The notes: generated by a model from the sequence alone, not told the origin. A stretch of DNA of 64,000 bases from DATARR01 sp034666985 (GCA_034666985.1 JAXDKS010000046.1:62001-126000); one strand, 5' to 3'; numbered from the stretch's first letter, positions 1-8,130 are shown. A program made the numbers and translations.

Positions 1-1
1 C

Positions 2-1351
2 GGCCAGGGCCTGGAGAATCAGGAGGAGGCGGCGACTTTCGACGAGAGCCGGATCACCGCTTCCACCGGCGGCACCGGCGCGGACGAGAAGTTCGGCGAC
101 ACCCGCTCGCAGAACTTCGTCGAGAAGATGCTGGAGGAGTTCCGCCGCGCCGACTGCGCCATCCAGGCCGTGGACATCGGCGGCCTACGGGCTGGAGCCG
201 AGCAGGGTCCCCAGCGCGCCAGCGGCCGCGAGGGCCTGTTCAACATGGCGAAGAGCACGGGCGGCGAGCTGTTCGAGAACTTCAACAACCTGTCCACCGC
301 CATGGGGCAGATGCTGCGCCGCACCGGCGTCACCTACGTGCTCACCTTCCAGCCCGACGACCTCAAGCAGGACGGCTCCTTCCACAAGCTGCGGGTGGAG
401 CTGAAGAACGCGCCGCGCGGCGCCCGGGTGGTGGCCCGCACGGGCTTCTATGCCCCGCTGCCCTACAAGCAGCAGCAGCCCCTGCAGCGCCTGCTGGAGA
501 CCGCCAACACGGTGATGGGTGAGGAGAGCGGCGCCATCGCCACCTCGGTGCTGGCGGCGCCGTTCGCGGCGGCGAGCGGCGACCGCGCCTGGGTGCCGGT
601 GGTCATCGAGGTGAACGGCGCCTCGCTGCTGACGGGCAAGCAGGATCCGAAGCTGCCGGTGGAGATCTACGTCTACGCTCTGGACCAGAACGGCTCGGTG
701 CAGGACTTCGTCACCCAGACGGTGGGGCTCGACCTGACCAAGGCCGAGTCGAGCCTGCGGCAGGGCGGCCTCAAGTACTTCGGCCAGTTGGAGCTGCCCA
801 AGGGCAACTACACCCTGCGCACCCTGGTGCGCAACGGCAGCACCGGCGCCTCCAGCCTGAAGGTCACCGAGCTCGTGGTGCCGGCCTTCGCCAAGGGCGA
901 GTCGGCGCTGCTGCCGGCCTTCTTCCCCGAGCCTCCCGGCCGCTGGGTGATGGTGCGGGCGGCCCTCCGGGAGGGGCAGGTGCAGATGCCGTACCCCTTC
1001 ATGCTGAAGGACCAACCCTACATCCCGGCGTCGAAGCCGGTGCTCGCTCCGGGCAAGGAGGCCCAGATCGTCCTCCAGGGCTACAACCTCGGGGCCGGGG
1101 ACCTCAAGGCCGAAGCCCATGTGCTGGCCGCCGACGGCAAGGAGGTGCCCGGCGGCGACTTCAAGCTCGGCGGCCGTGACGGCGCCGGGGCGGGTCCCCT
1201 CCGCATGGCCGCCAGCTTCAATCCGCCGGCGCTCCAGCCGGGCGACTACACGCTGCGGGTGACGCTGACCGATAGCGCGGGCAAGGCGCAGACCAGCACG
1301 GCCCACTTCGCCGTGGGCGGCGGGGCGGCCCCGGCGCACGGAGGCCGCTGA
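2..1351 (+). CDS. VWFA-related secreted protein, C-terminal part (partial)
   Basis: The reading frame is open to the left edge, so the N-terminus and most of the von Willebrand A fold lie outside the window. What remains aligns along its whole length with the next gene: the end of the VWFA-related region (MLEEFRRADC, IQAVDIGG, TGGELFENFN), then beta-rich Ig-like segments ending in a P-x-L-x-PGDYTLRV stretch. Proteins of this type are abundant in Acidobacteria and are exported; their molecular role is not established. The 16-bp gap to the downstream paralogue suggests a tandem duplication transcribed together. The MIDAS residues cannot be examined because they would lie upstream. Confidence 0.8.
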   Translation, partial: GQGLENQEEAATFDESRITASTGGTGADEKFGDTRSQNFVEKMLEEFRRADCAIQAVDIGGLRAGAEQGPQRASGREGLFNMAKSTGGELFENFNNLSTAMGQMLRRTGVTYVLTFQPDDLKQDGSFHKLRVELKNAPRGARVVARTGFYAPLPYKQQQPLQRLLETANTVMGEESGAIATSVLAAPFAAASGDRAWVPVVIEVNGASLLTGKQDPKLPVEIYVYALDQNGSVQDFVTQTVGLDLTKAESSLRQGGLKYFGQLELPKGNYTLRTLVRNGSTGASSLKVTELVVPAFAKGESALLPAFFPEPPGRWVMVRAALREGQVQMPYPFMLKDQPYIPASKPVLAPGKEAQIVLQGYNLGAGDLKAEAHVLAADGKEVPGGDFKLGGRDGAGAGPLRMAASFNPPALQPGDYTLRVTLTDSAGKAQTSTAHFAVGGGAAPAHGGR

Positions 1352-1367
1352 GCCGGGCGGGCCGCCG

Positions 1368-3548
1368 ATGAAGTCGTACGCGATGCGGCGGTGGTTCGGG
1401 GCGGGGCTGGGGTTGACTCTGGCGCTGGCCGCCCTCGCCCTGCCCGCGCGGGGGGACGTTCCCCCGCCCCCCTCCGTCCAGGTGCTGTCCGTCGAGGTGC
1501 CGGTCGAGGTATTGCGCGACGGCGAGCCGGTGCGCGGCCTCAAGGCCGAGGACTTCGAAGTCTGGGAAGGGCGGCGGCGGCTGCCGATCACCGGCTTCGA
1601 GGCTCTCGACCTCGCCGCTCCCGCGGCCCGGGGGCGGGCGGCCGCGGTGCCGGCCGCGGCGCGGCGCCACTTCCTCTTCCTCTTCGATCTGGCGTTCTCC
1701 GAGCCCAAGGCGATCATCCGGGCGCGCAAGGCGGCGGCCGGCCTCCTCGCCCAGCTCCAGCCCACCGACCTGGCGGCCGTGGCCACCTACAGCGCCACCC
1801 GCGGGCCGCAGCTCGTCCTCGGCTTCACCGCCGACCGGCGGCAGCTCGACAGCGCCCTCGGCTCCCTCGGCCTGCCGGACATGATCGCGCGCCCCATCGA
1901 TCCCCTGCGGCTGGTGCTGGAAGAGGTGCTGGGAGCGGGCAACGCCGCCGCGGGCAGCCCGCCGGCCAATGGCCGCGACCCGCTGGCCGAGGCCACCGAC
2001 GTGGCCATCTCCGCCCGGCTGGAGCAGATCACCAGCGCCGTCGAGCAGTCCGACCGCTCCGCCCAGCGCAACCACGTCAACAACTTCACCCGCTCCCTCG
2101 CCGACCTGGCGCGGCAGATGGCCGTGGTCGAGGGGCGCAAGTACCTGGTCTTCCTCTCCGAGGGCTTCGAGAGCTCCCTCGTCCAGGGCACGCCCGACCC
2201 GCAGCGGCAGGAGGAGATGCGCGAGAACGCCCTGCACGGCGAGTCGTGGCGGGTCAATCCCGAAGAGCGCTACGGCCTCACCGAGACGAGCAACGACGTC
2301 GAGCGGATGCTCGAGGAATTCCGTCGCGCCGACTGCGTCATTCAGGCCGTGGACGTCGGCGGCCTGCGCGCCGGCGCCGACCAGGGAGCGCCGCGGCCGG
2401 CGGGCCGTGACAGCCTCCTGATGATGGCCAAGGGCACGGGGGGCGAGCTCTTCGAGAGCTTCAACGACCTCGGCGCGGCCATGTCGCAGATGCTCCAGCG
2501 CACCAGCGTCACCTACGTGCTGGCCGTCGAGCCCGACCGTCTGCAGCCCGAGGGGGAGTACCACCGGCTGCGGGTGGAGCTGAAGAAGCCCCTGCGCGGC
2601 GTCCGGCTGGTGCACCGTCTGGGCTACTACCTGCCCAAGCCCTACGCCGAGGTGAGCTCCCTCGAAAAGCTGCTGGAGGCCGCCAACCAGGTGATGAGCG
2701 GCGAGGAGAGCGACACCGTGGCCACCGCCGTGCTGGCGACGCCGTTCCGCAGCGACGGGGAGAAGGCGTACGTGCCAGTGCTGATCGAGGTCGACGGCGC
2801 CACCCTGCTGGCCGGCAAGCAGCCGCCGGTGCTGCCGGTCGAGATCTACCTCTACGCCCTCGACGGGACGGGAGCGGTGCACGACTTTCTCACCCAGACC
2901 GTGGGCCTGGACCTGGGCAAGGCCGGGCCGGGCCTGCGCGAGGGCGGCCTCAAGTTCTTCGGCCATCTCGACCTGCTGCCGGGCGACTACTCGCTGCGCA
3001 TCCTGGTGCGCAACAGCGCCACCGGCCTCTCGGGCCTGCGCGTCGTGCCCGTGCACGTGCCGGCCTTCGCCCGCGAGCCGTTCCTGCTGCCGCCCCTCTT
3101 CCCGGATCCGCCGAACCGCTGGCTGGTGACGCGCGAAGAGCCGCGGGGGACGGAGGGGGAGACCAAGCCGCCGCCCTATCCCTTCCAGCTCCGGGGGAGC
3201 CAGGTCTTCGTGCCGGCCTCCAAGCCCGTGCTCCTCCCCGGGCGCGAGGCGCGGCTGTCGCTGGTCGGCTCCGGCCTCGGCGGTCCTGACTGGAAGGCCG
3301 AAGCCCACGTGCTCACCGCGGACGGCCGCGAGCTCCCCGGCGGGAGTCTTGAGATCCTGGAAAGGGCGCGGCCGGACCGCGCCCTCGCCCGCTTCCGGCC
3401 ACCCGCCGATCTCAAGCCCGGCGAGTACGTGCTGCGCATCGCGGTCACCGGCGACGCCGGCGCGGCCTTCGCTCCGCCCGAAGGCAGCTCCATCCGCTTC
3501 GTCGTTCCGTCGTCCCCCCCGCTGTCACCGCGCGGCCCGAGGAACTGA
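1368..3548 (+). CDS. VWFA-related domain secreted protein
   Basis: This 726-residue protein has a signal peptide (basic MKSYAMRRW, hydrophobic GLTLALAALALPARG) followed by a VWFA-related domain around residues 95-380. The domain begins with a hydrophobic strand ending in LFDLAF, where a canonical MIDAS would read DxSxS; the second Ser position is replaced, so metal-dependent adhesion is uncertain. The rest is beta-rich and resembles bacterial Ig-like modules. It is a paralogue of the partial gene just upstream, and the two are nearly contiguous. Such proteins are a hallmark expansion in Acidobacteria; function unknown, probably periplasmic or cell surface. No strong Shine-Dalgarno sequence precedes the ATG, which fits translational coupling to the upstream gene. 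Confidence 0.8.
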   Translation: MKSYAMRRWFGAGLGLTLALAALALPARGDVPPPPSVQVLSVEVPVEVLRDGEPVRGLKAEDFEVWEGRRRLPITGFEALDLAAPAARGRAAAVPAAARRHFLFLFDLAFSEPKAIIRARKAAAGLLAQLQPTDLAAVATYSATRGPQLVLGFTADRRQLDSALGSLGLPDMIARPIDPLRLVLEEVLGAGNAAAGSPPANGRDPLAEATDVAISARLEQITSAVEQSDRSAQRNHVNNFTRSLADLARQMAVVEGRKYLVFLSEGFESSLVQGTPDPQRQEEMRENALHGESWRVNPEERYGLTETSNDVERMLEEFRRADCVIQAVDVGGLRAGADQGAPRPAGRDSLLMMAKGTGGELFESFNDLGAAMSQMLQRTSVTYVLAVEPDRLQPEGEYHRLRVELKKPLRGVRLVHRLGYYLPKPYAEVSSLEKLLEAANQVMSGEESDTVATAVLATPFRSDGEKAYVPVLIEVDGATLLAGKQPPVLPVEIYLYALDGTGAVHDFLTQTVGLDLGKAGPGLREGGLKFFGHLDLLPGDYSLRILVRNSATGLSGLRVVPVHVPAFAREPFLLPPLFPDPPNRWLVTREEPRGTEGETKPPPYPFQLRGSQVFVPASKPVLLPGREARLSLVGSGLGGPDWKAEAHVLTADGRELPGGSLEILERARPDRALARFRPPADLKPGEYVLRIAVTGDAGAAFAPPEGSSIRFVVPSSPPLSPRGPRN

Positions 3549-3554
3549 GCGATT
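3539..3554 (+). promoter_or_regulatory. Shine-Dalgarno plus rare ATT start of rlmI
   Basis: GAGGA (3539-3543) is followed by an 8-base spacer and ATT at 3552. The Shine-Dalgarno overlaps the end of the upstream VWFA gene (TGA 3546-3548), so initiation is probably coupled to termination. ATT is a start codon normally rejected by IF3. Confidence 0.55.
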
Positions 3555-4754
3555 CGCGCTCCGGCGCCGGGCCGCGAGGCCCACGTCATCCTCAAGCCCG
3601 GGCGGGACAAGTCGGTCCGCGAGGGACACCCCTGGATCTTCTCGGGCTCCGTCGCCCGGGTCGAAGGCCCCGCCACCGCCCCCCTGGCCAGGGTCTCCGA
3701 CGCCGGCGGCCGTCCCCTGGGTCTCGGCTTCCACAGCCCTCAGTCCCAGATCCGCGTCCGCATGCTGGGCACTGGCCTCCCGGAGATCCCCGACCTCTTC
3801 GTCGCCCGCATCGCCGAGGCCCTCACCCTGCGGCGAGCCGTCCTGCCGCCGGAGACCACGGGCTACCGTCTGCTCAACGCCGAAGGGGACGGCCTCCCCG
3901 GCTGGACCGTCGACCGCTTCGGCGACGTGCTGGTGAGCCAGATCACCGTCGCCGGCCTGGAAGCGCTGCGGGATGAAGCCTATGCCGCGCTCGCCGCATC
4001 CCTGCCCGGCTGCGCCATTGTTCAGACCAACGACGTCCCGGCCCGCCGTGCCGAGGGGCTGACGCACACGGGCGACGAAGTGATCGCGGGCGATCCACCC
4101 TCCGAAGCGCGCTTCACCGAATCGGGCCTCACCTTCACCGCCGAGCTCGCGGGAGGCCAGAAGACCGGCTTCTACTGCGACCAGCGGGAGAACCGCCGCC
4201 GCGCCGAGCGCCTGGCGGGAGGCCGCGCCATCCTCGACCTCTTCGCCCACACCGGAGCCTTCGGCCTCTACGCCCTGCGGGGAGGAGCCGAGCGCGTGGT
4301 CTGCGTCGAATCCTCCACGCGCCTCCTGGACCGGGGCCGCCACCACCTCGCCCTCAACGGCTACCCGACGGACCGCGTTGATTGGGTCAAGGCCAACGTC
4401 TTCGAGGACCTGCGAGAGCGCACCGACGCCTACGGCCTGGTGATCTGCGATCCACCCCCTCTGGTGCGCAAGCGTCCGGACGTCGACGCCGCGGCCCGCG
4501 CCTACAAGGACCTGAACCGTCTCGCCCTGCAACGGGTATCGCCCGGCGGCTTCCTCCTCACCTTCAGTTGCAGCGGCGCGATCGACACCAAGCTCTTCCG
4601 CCAGATCTTCTTCGCCGCCGCCGTGGAAGCCGGAGTCCGAGTGGCCCTCTTGGAACCCCTCGCCGCGGCCCCGGATCATCCGGTGGCGATCACCCATCCG
4701 CAGGGGGAGTATTTGAAAGGCTGGCTGGCGATGGTGCGGGGGGCGGTGGTGTAA
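3552..4754 (+). CDS. rlmI: Class I SAM-dependent rRNA methyltransferase, RlmI-like, probable ATT start
   Basis: Predicted 23S rRNA (cytosine-C5) methyltransferase of the RlmI/YccW family. An N-terminal PUA-like stretch (VILKPGRDKSVREGHPWIFS) precedes the QKTGFYCDQRENRR signature, the SAM-binding loop ILDLFAHTGAFG, the DPPPLV motif and the SCSG segment carrying the expected catalytic Cys. Length (about 400 residues) matches the family. The frame is continuous with the upstream gene apart from the TGA at 3546, and no ATG, GTG or TTG occurs before the conserved PUA residues. ATT at 3552 lies 8 bases after a GAGGA Shine-Dalgarno at 3539-3543 and is the best start; the first ATG (3762) would delete the PUA domain. 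The function is secure at family level, the start is inferred. Confidence 0.85.
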   Translation: MRAPAPGREAHVILKPGRDKSVREGHPWIFSGSVARVEGPATAPLARVSDAGGRPLGLGFHSPQSQIRVRMLGTGLPEIPDLFVARIAEALTLRRAVLPPETTGYRLLNAEGDGLPGWTVDRFGDVLVSQITVAGLEALRDEAYAALAASLPGCAIVQTNDVPARRAEGLTHTGDEVIAGDPPSEARFTESGLTFTAELAGGQKTGFYCDQRENRRRAERLAGGRAILDLFAHTGAFGLYALRGGAERVVCVESSTRLLDRGRHHLALNGYPTDRVDWVKANVFEDLRERTDAYGLVICDPPPLVRKRPDVDAAARAYKDLNRLALQRVSPGGFLLTFSCSGAIDTKLFRQIFFAAAVEAGVRVALLEPLAAAPDHPVAITHPQGEYLKGWLAMVRGAVV

Positions 4755-4798
4755 GGGGCGGAGCGAGCAGCGGCAGCGGATCGACGAGCCGTTGCAAC

Positions 4799-5263
4799 TC
4801 ACCTCTCGGAGCCGGGAACCACGACCGCGAGACCTGCGCCTGCGAGCCTCTCGAAATGAGCTCGGTTGAACGTAAGGATCCTCTGCGCACCGCCTTTGCG
4901 AGCGCAGGCGGCAATCAATCCGTCATAGCTCGTAGCACCGGCGATCTGGCGTTGGCTGAGCCCCTGGATGAGCTCCCAAGCCTCCTCCCCGTCAAGCCCA
5001 ACGACGATCGTCCTCTGCCGCAAGGAGCGTTCCAGGACCGCGAGAGCATCCTTGGCGCTGAGCCGATGCGGACTGGGCAACCGAGTCATCACCGAGTAGG
5101 CTTCGACCAGTGCCTGTAGGGGAAGGATGACGTCGCCGGGCTCCGACAGGAGGGCTGCCAACTCGGCGGCTGCCGGTCCGTGGTGCTCATGCGAAGAAAG
5201 GAGGCCGGCAACGATAACGCTGGCGTCGAGAGCTGTGGCTCTCCGGGCTTCTTTACTCTCCAC
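4799..5263 (-). CDS. vapC: PIN-domain toxin (VapC-like)
   Basis: This 154-residue protein has the order expected of a PIN-fold ribonuclease: an acidic residue in the first strand (ALDASVIVAGLL), a middle Glu (LVEAYSVM), a later Asp in the SYDGLIAAC helix, and TFNRAHFERL at the end, with Asn where many VapCs have Asp. VapC toxins cleave tRNA or rRNA and are neutralised by a cognate antitoxin. The GTG start overlaps the end of the AbrB-like gene by 11 bases, the usual toxin-antitoxin arrangement with antitoxin first. The active site looks complete. Confidence 0.8.
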   Translation of the reverse strand: MESKEARRATALDASVIVAGLLSSHEHHGPAAAELAALLSEPGDVILPLQALVEAYSVMTRLPSPHRLSAKDALAVLERSLRQRTIVVGLDGEEAWELIQGLSQRQIAGATSYDGLIAACARKGGAQRILTFNRAHFERLAGAGLAVVVPGSER

Positions 5264-5519
5264 GCTCGCGAACCTTGCGGAGAACCTGCTCGACCGTCGC
5301 CCCGGAGAGAGGTGGCGCCTCCTCGGAGGGTACTGCGATCCAGAGGGGACCTCGCTGAACGATCTTGACCTCGCGTGGCAACGGTTCGATCTCGACCTTC
5401 CCTTCCTGGACCGTGATCCGCAGTGTCATCCCCGGAAGGATTCCTGCCTCATCCCGGACTGCCTTGGGGAGGACCAGCCGACCGGCAGAATCAATGGTGG
5501 TCTGAATGGCATCTCCCAT
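5253..5519 (-). CDS. vapB: AbrB/MazE-type antitoxin
   Basis: This 88-residue protein opens with the swapped-hairpin AbrB/SpoVT signature: a short strand, then SAGRLVLPKAVRDEAGILPG, then MTLRITVQEGKVEI. Such proteins bind operator DNA as dimers and neutralise the toxin with their C-terminal tail (here residues 55-88). It is translationally coupled to the PIN toxin downstream. The start was chosen at the ATG giving the compact domain; longer in-frame extensions run into the palindrome array and are not credible. Autoregulation of the pair is expected from the family. Confidence 0.8.
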   Translation of the reverse strand: MGDAIQTTIDSAGRLVLPKAVRDEAGILPGMTLRITVQEGKVEIEPLPREVKIVQRGPLWIAVPSEEAPPLSGATVEQVLRKVRERGE

Positions 5520-5657
5520 GGCTCCCAGAATACCATGAAGCAGCCCCAATCGACAGGAGGGCTTCAACCGGGAAAGCGCTCTCCGCCGGATCGGTGCAGA
5601 GTTCCAGAAACTGAACCCATCCTCGCGAGACCGGAGATCCTCGAACGGATCGGCAGT

Positions 5658-5693
5658 GATCTGGGCCTTCTTCGCGCGACAGCGGCCCAGATC
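5658..5693. repeat. Perfect 10-bp inverted repeat
   Basis: GATCTGGGCC (5658-5667) and GGCCCAGATC (5684-5693) can form a 10-bp stem with a 16-base loop. It lies between the palindrome array and the antitoxin start, in the leader of the toxin-antitoxin transcript on the minus strand. No T-run follows on either side, so it is not an obvious terminator. Confidence 0.6.
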
Positions 5694-5697
5694 GCTC

Positions 5698-6075
5698 CCC
5701 GCCGGGACTTTCCGCGGCTTCTGAAGACCTTTGCGCGGGCGCGCAAAGCTTTTCGCGCGCCGCGAAGATCTTTCCGGGCCCGCGGAAAGTTTTCCCGCGG
5801 CGCGGAAGACTTTTTTTCTGGCCTGCAAAGCTTCTCCAGCCCGCGGAAAGGTTTCCACGCCGCCGGGAAGCCTTTCCCGGCGCCGGGAAGACTTTCCCGC
5901 GCCGCGGAAGACTTTCCCGGAGCCGGGAAAGCCTTTCCCGCGGCGTGGAAAGCTTCCCCAGAGCCACGAAAAGCTTTCCGGCCGGCGGAAGACTTTTCAG
6001 ATGCCGCGGAAAGTTTCCCCGCCGCGCGGAAAACCTTCCCGCCGGCTGAAAAGCTTCTCGGCGGCGAGAGAAGAC
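5698..6075. repeat. Array of 19 imperfect ~20-bp palindromic units
   Basis: A stretch of about 375 bp without a credible gene consists of degenerate units built on GGAARNCTTTCC flanked by CG-rich bases (CCGCGG, CCGGG). The end of each GAAG/AAAG core falls near 5726, 5748, 5767, 5789, 5808, 5830, 5850, 5870, 5890, 5910, 5931, 5952, 5972, 5991, 6013, 6033 and 6052, with partial units at about 5706 and 6073. The mean spacing is about 20.4 bp, close to two helical turns. Units differ in sequence but keep their dyad symmetry. Spacing varies from 19 to 22, so a reading frame would not be preserved; the long open frames across it are artefacts of low stop-codon content. It is not a CRISPR: there are no constant repeats or unique spacers. 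Confidence 0.8.
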
Positions 6076-6108
6076 AAAAAAAGGGGGCGTGCGCTCGGCA
6101 CGCCCCCC
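6076..6108 (-). terminator. Rho-independent terminator of the gene at 6130-6540
   Basis: A perfect 10-bp stem (GGGGGCGTGC at 6083-6092 with GCACGCCCCC at 6098-6107, 5-base loop) is followed on the minus strand by a run of seven T residues (6082 down to 6076). It sits 22 bp beyond the stop codon of the minus-strand gene and directly abuts the palindrome array. Confidence 0.9.
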
Positions 6109-6129
6109 GAAAAGATGGCAATCAGGACG

Positions 6130-6540
6130 CTACTTGGCAGCGGGAGGGGTGGGAGTGTTGGGGGTCGTGGGGTTGGGTCCGGTGGGCGTGGGAGGCTGCG
6201 TCGTGGGGGCCGCCTTTTTGGCACGGCCCCGGAACGGCGGGATCCCGAACTCCACCAGCTTGTCGCTGCGGTTGCCATAGTGCTGCTTGGCGAGGACCCG
6301 CAGCACGGTGGCGAGCTTGGACCCCTCTTCGTGGATCTTCGCGATCCGCTGGGAGACCTGCTGCTTGTTGGCCTGGTGGAGGTTGCGCTGGATGACGAGC
6401 TCGCGCATCTCGTCGCGCAACTTCACCAGGGCCGCCCGCGGGATCTCCGTCTGCGGCAGGTCGGGGGCGTTGGTGGCGGCAGCCGTCGCCAACTCATCCC
6501 ACTCCTTGAGGTCGCTCGCACTCCGGTCCGTCGTAGCCAT
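6130..6540 (-). CDS. Small hypothetical protein with helical core and Pro/Thr-rich tail
   Basis: I do not recognise this 136-residue protein. Residues 35-90 are predicted helical, with a coiled-coil-like pattern (AALVKLRDEMRELVIQRNLH, then VSQRIAKIHEEGSKLATVLR). The last 30 residues are basic and then rich in Pro, Thr and Asn, resembling a disordered tail. There is no signal peptide or membrane segment. A good Shine-Dalgarno (AAGGAG, 9 bases before the ATG) and a strong terminator make it a convincing monocistronic gene. The size and composition could suit a nucleoid- or polymer-binding protein, but that is speculation. Confidence 0.65.
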   Translation of the reverse strand: MATTDRSASDLKEWDELATAAATNAPDLPQTEIPRAALVKLRDEMRELVIQRNLHQANKQQVSQRIAKIHEEGSKLATVLRVLAKQHYGNRSDKLVEFGIPPFRGRAKKAAPTTQPPTPTGPNPTTPNTPTPPAAK

Positions 6541-7002
6541 GGTCCCTACTCCTTTCTCGAGCCCTTCGTGGCTCGTATTGGTCAGGCGCCGTCATTGACG
6601 CCGAAAACCCTGGTTGTCGCCCCGCCTCACTCGTGGAGCCACCCCACAGATGTCTATTCCTCCATAGGATATTCTGATATGGAAGGACTGTCAAGAAGGT
6701 AGTTGACAAAACGCACTCCATTCTTCCATATACTGCCTGATGGTACCTTCCTGGAAGACGACTCGAACCTCTCTCCACGGCCCCCGGACCCTCCGGCGGT
6801 CATCACCCATGCGCAGGAGAATCTCTTGAAAGGCTGGTTGGCGATGACACTGCAGCCGGAGCGGCGTCCGTCCGTTTCCGGCGGAGCGGGTGACGGCGTG
6901 GTAGTATCGTCGGCAGAGCTTGAAGCGCTCAGAACTTGCTTTCCGCCCCCCCAAGCCGTTCCGATTTCAGGGGGCGGGTGGCATCGAGAAGGAGGTTCGT
7001 TC
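6541..7002. other. Non-coding stretch with promoter-like motifs and an rlmI-tail relic
   Basis: This 460-bp gap holds three things. First, a 9-bp inverted repeat, ATATGGAAG (6677-6685) and CTTCCATAT (6723-6731). Between and across its arms lie TTGACA (6703-6708) and CATATA (6727-6732), 18 bp apart: a plausible plus-strand promoter with an operator. Second, at about 6790-6850, a segment resembling the 3' end of rlmI (listed separately). Third, a Shine-Dalgarno GAAGGAGG (from 6988) serving the gene at 7003. An open frame upstream of 7003 runs through the region but lacks coding character. Confidence 0.5.
6790..6852 (+). pseudogene. Relic resembling the 3' end of rlmI
   Basis: About 54 bp match the end of the rlmI gene (around 4684-4737) at roughly 80 percent by hand alignment. 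At protein level, AVITHAQENLLKGWLAM here matches VAITHPQGEYLKGWLAM there. No upstream methyltransferase domains are present. It could be a leftover of a decayed paralogue or a short duplicated element that inserted at both places. Confidence 0.45.
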
Positions 7003-8130
7003 ATGCGTAACTCGTCCCGTAGCTCCCTCGTCCTCATCGGTTTTTCCCTGTTCGCCCTCGCCGCCACGGCTTGGGCCCAGGGGCCGACCGATCTCTTCCT
7101 CGGCACCAACGCCGGAAACCCGGGGGTTTCGACCGGCGCCCGGGATACCGCGGTCGGGGTCAACAGCATGGCGGCCCTGACCTCGGGCAACAGCAACACC
7201 GGCCTTGGCTACAACAGCCTGCTCTCCTGCACCAGCGGCGGCTCCAACACCGCGCTCGGCACGTTTTCCCAGAACGCCACGACGACAGGCTCCGTCAACA
7301 CGTCGGTCGGGTCGGGCTCTCTCTCCGCCAACACTACCGGCAACGGCAACGTCGCCGTCGGCAACAGCGCGATGAGCCGCAACCAGACCTCGGGGGATAA
7401 CGTGGCGGTAGGCTTGAACGCCCTGTTCTTCACCACCGCCGGTAGCAACACCGCGGTGGGCTCGAACGCCCTGGCGACGGACACCACCGGGACGGGAAAC
7501 ATCGGCCTCGGCTATTTCGCCGGCTCGAACATCTCCACGGGCAGCAACAACATCCACATCGGCAACTCGGCGCCCGGCAACGAGTCGAATACCATCCGGA
7601 TCGGTAACACCCAGACCGCGGCCTACCTCGCCGGGGTGAGCGGGGTCACGGTGGCGAGCGGCGTCCAGGTCTACATCGATTCGAACGGTCAGCTCGGGAC
7701 CCTGACCTCCTCGGTGCGCTACAAGGAGGACGTCGCGGACATGGCCGGCGCCAGCAGCCTGCTGATGCAACTGCGCCCCGTCACCTTCCACTACAAGGTC
7801 CCCTACGACGACGGCTCGCACCGCCTGCAGTACGGCCTGATCGCCGAGGAGGTCGCCAAGGTCGATCCGGAGCTCGTCCAGTTCGACGGCAAGGGCCAGG
7901 CCCAGACCGTGCGCTACCACGTCATCAACATGATGCTCTTGAACGAGGTGCAGCGGCAGGAGGGCAACCTGGCGACTCAGACCGCCGAGATCGGGACGCT
8001 CCGCGCTCTGGCGGACCGGCAGCGCGCCGAGCTCGACCAGCAGAAGCAGCTCCTCGCCGAGCAGGGCACGCGCCTGCAGAAGCTCGAAGCGCTCCTCGCG
8101 CGACAGGCCGAGGCACCCAAGGCGCCCTGA
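7003..8130 (+). CDS. Secreted head-repeat protein with C-terminal S74 intramolecular chaperone domain
   Basis: This 375-residue protein starts with a signal peptide (MRNSSRSSLVLIGFSLFALA, cleavage near AWAQG). Residues 30-200 are beta-roll repeats of the TGxxNTAxG / NVAVGxxA kind found in YadA heads and phage tail fibres. From about residue 230 a peptidase S74 domain follows: the Ser-Lys dyad pattern is present (Ser236 and Lys241 in SSVRYKED), then YGLIAEEV, then a C-terminal coiled coil. S74 domains trimerise tail spikes and then cleave themselves off. A strong Shine-Dalgarno 7 bases upstream fixes the ATG; in-frame sequence further upstream is non-coding. No phage genes lie nearby, so it is probably a trimeric surface fibre. 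Confidence 0.8.
   Translation: MRNSSRSSLVLIGFSLFALAATAWAQGPTDLFLGTNAGNPGVSTGARDTAVGVNSMAALTSGNSNTGLGYNSLLSCTSGGSNTALGTFSQNATTTGSVNTSVGSGSLSANTTGNGNVAVGNSAMSRNQTSGDNVAVGLNALFFTTAGSNTAVGSNALATDTTGTGNIGLGYFAGSNISTGSNNIHIGNSAPGNESNTIRIGNTQTAAYLAGVSGVTVASGVQVYIDSNGQLGTLTSSVRYKEDVADMAGASSLLMQLRPVTFHYKVPYDDGSHRLQYGLIAEEVAKVDPELVQFDGKGQAQTVRYHVINMMLLNEVQRQEGNLATQTAEIGTLRALADRQRAELDQQKQLLAEQGTRLQKLEALLARQAEAPKAP

Noticed and set aside
185..3308. Long minus-strand open frames opposite the VWFA genes
   Set aside because: They are Arg/Ala/Gly-rich shadows caused by high GC in third positions; the plus strand has clear domains and a signal peptide.
5698..6075. CRISPR array
   Set aside because: Units are degenerate, there are no identical repeats or unique spacers, and no cas genes occur.
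5127..6702. Long open frames on both strands across the palindrome array
   Set aside because: Several frames are open at once, the repeat spacing is not a multiple of three, and none has a Shine-Dalgarno or domain.
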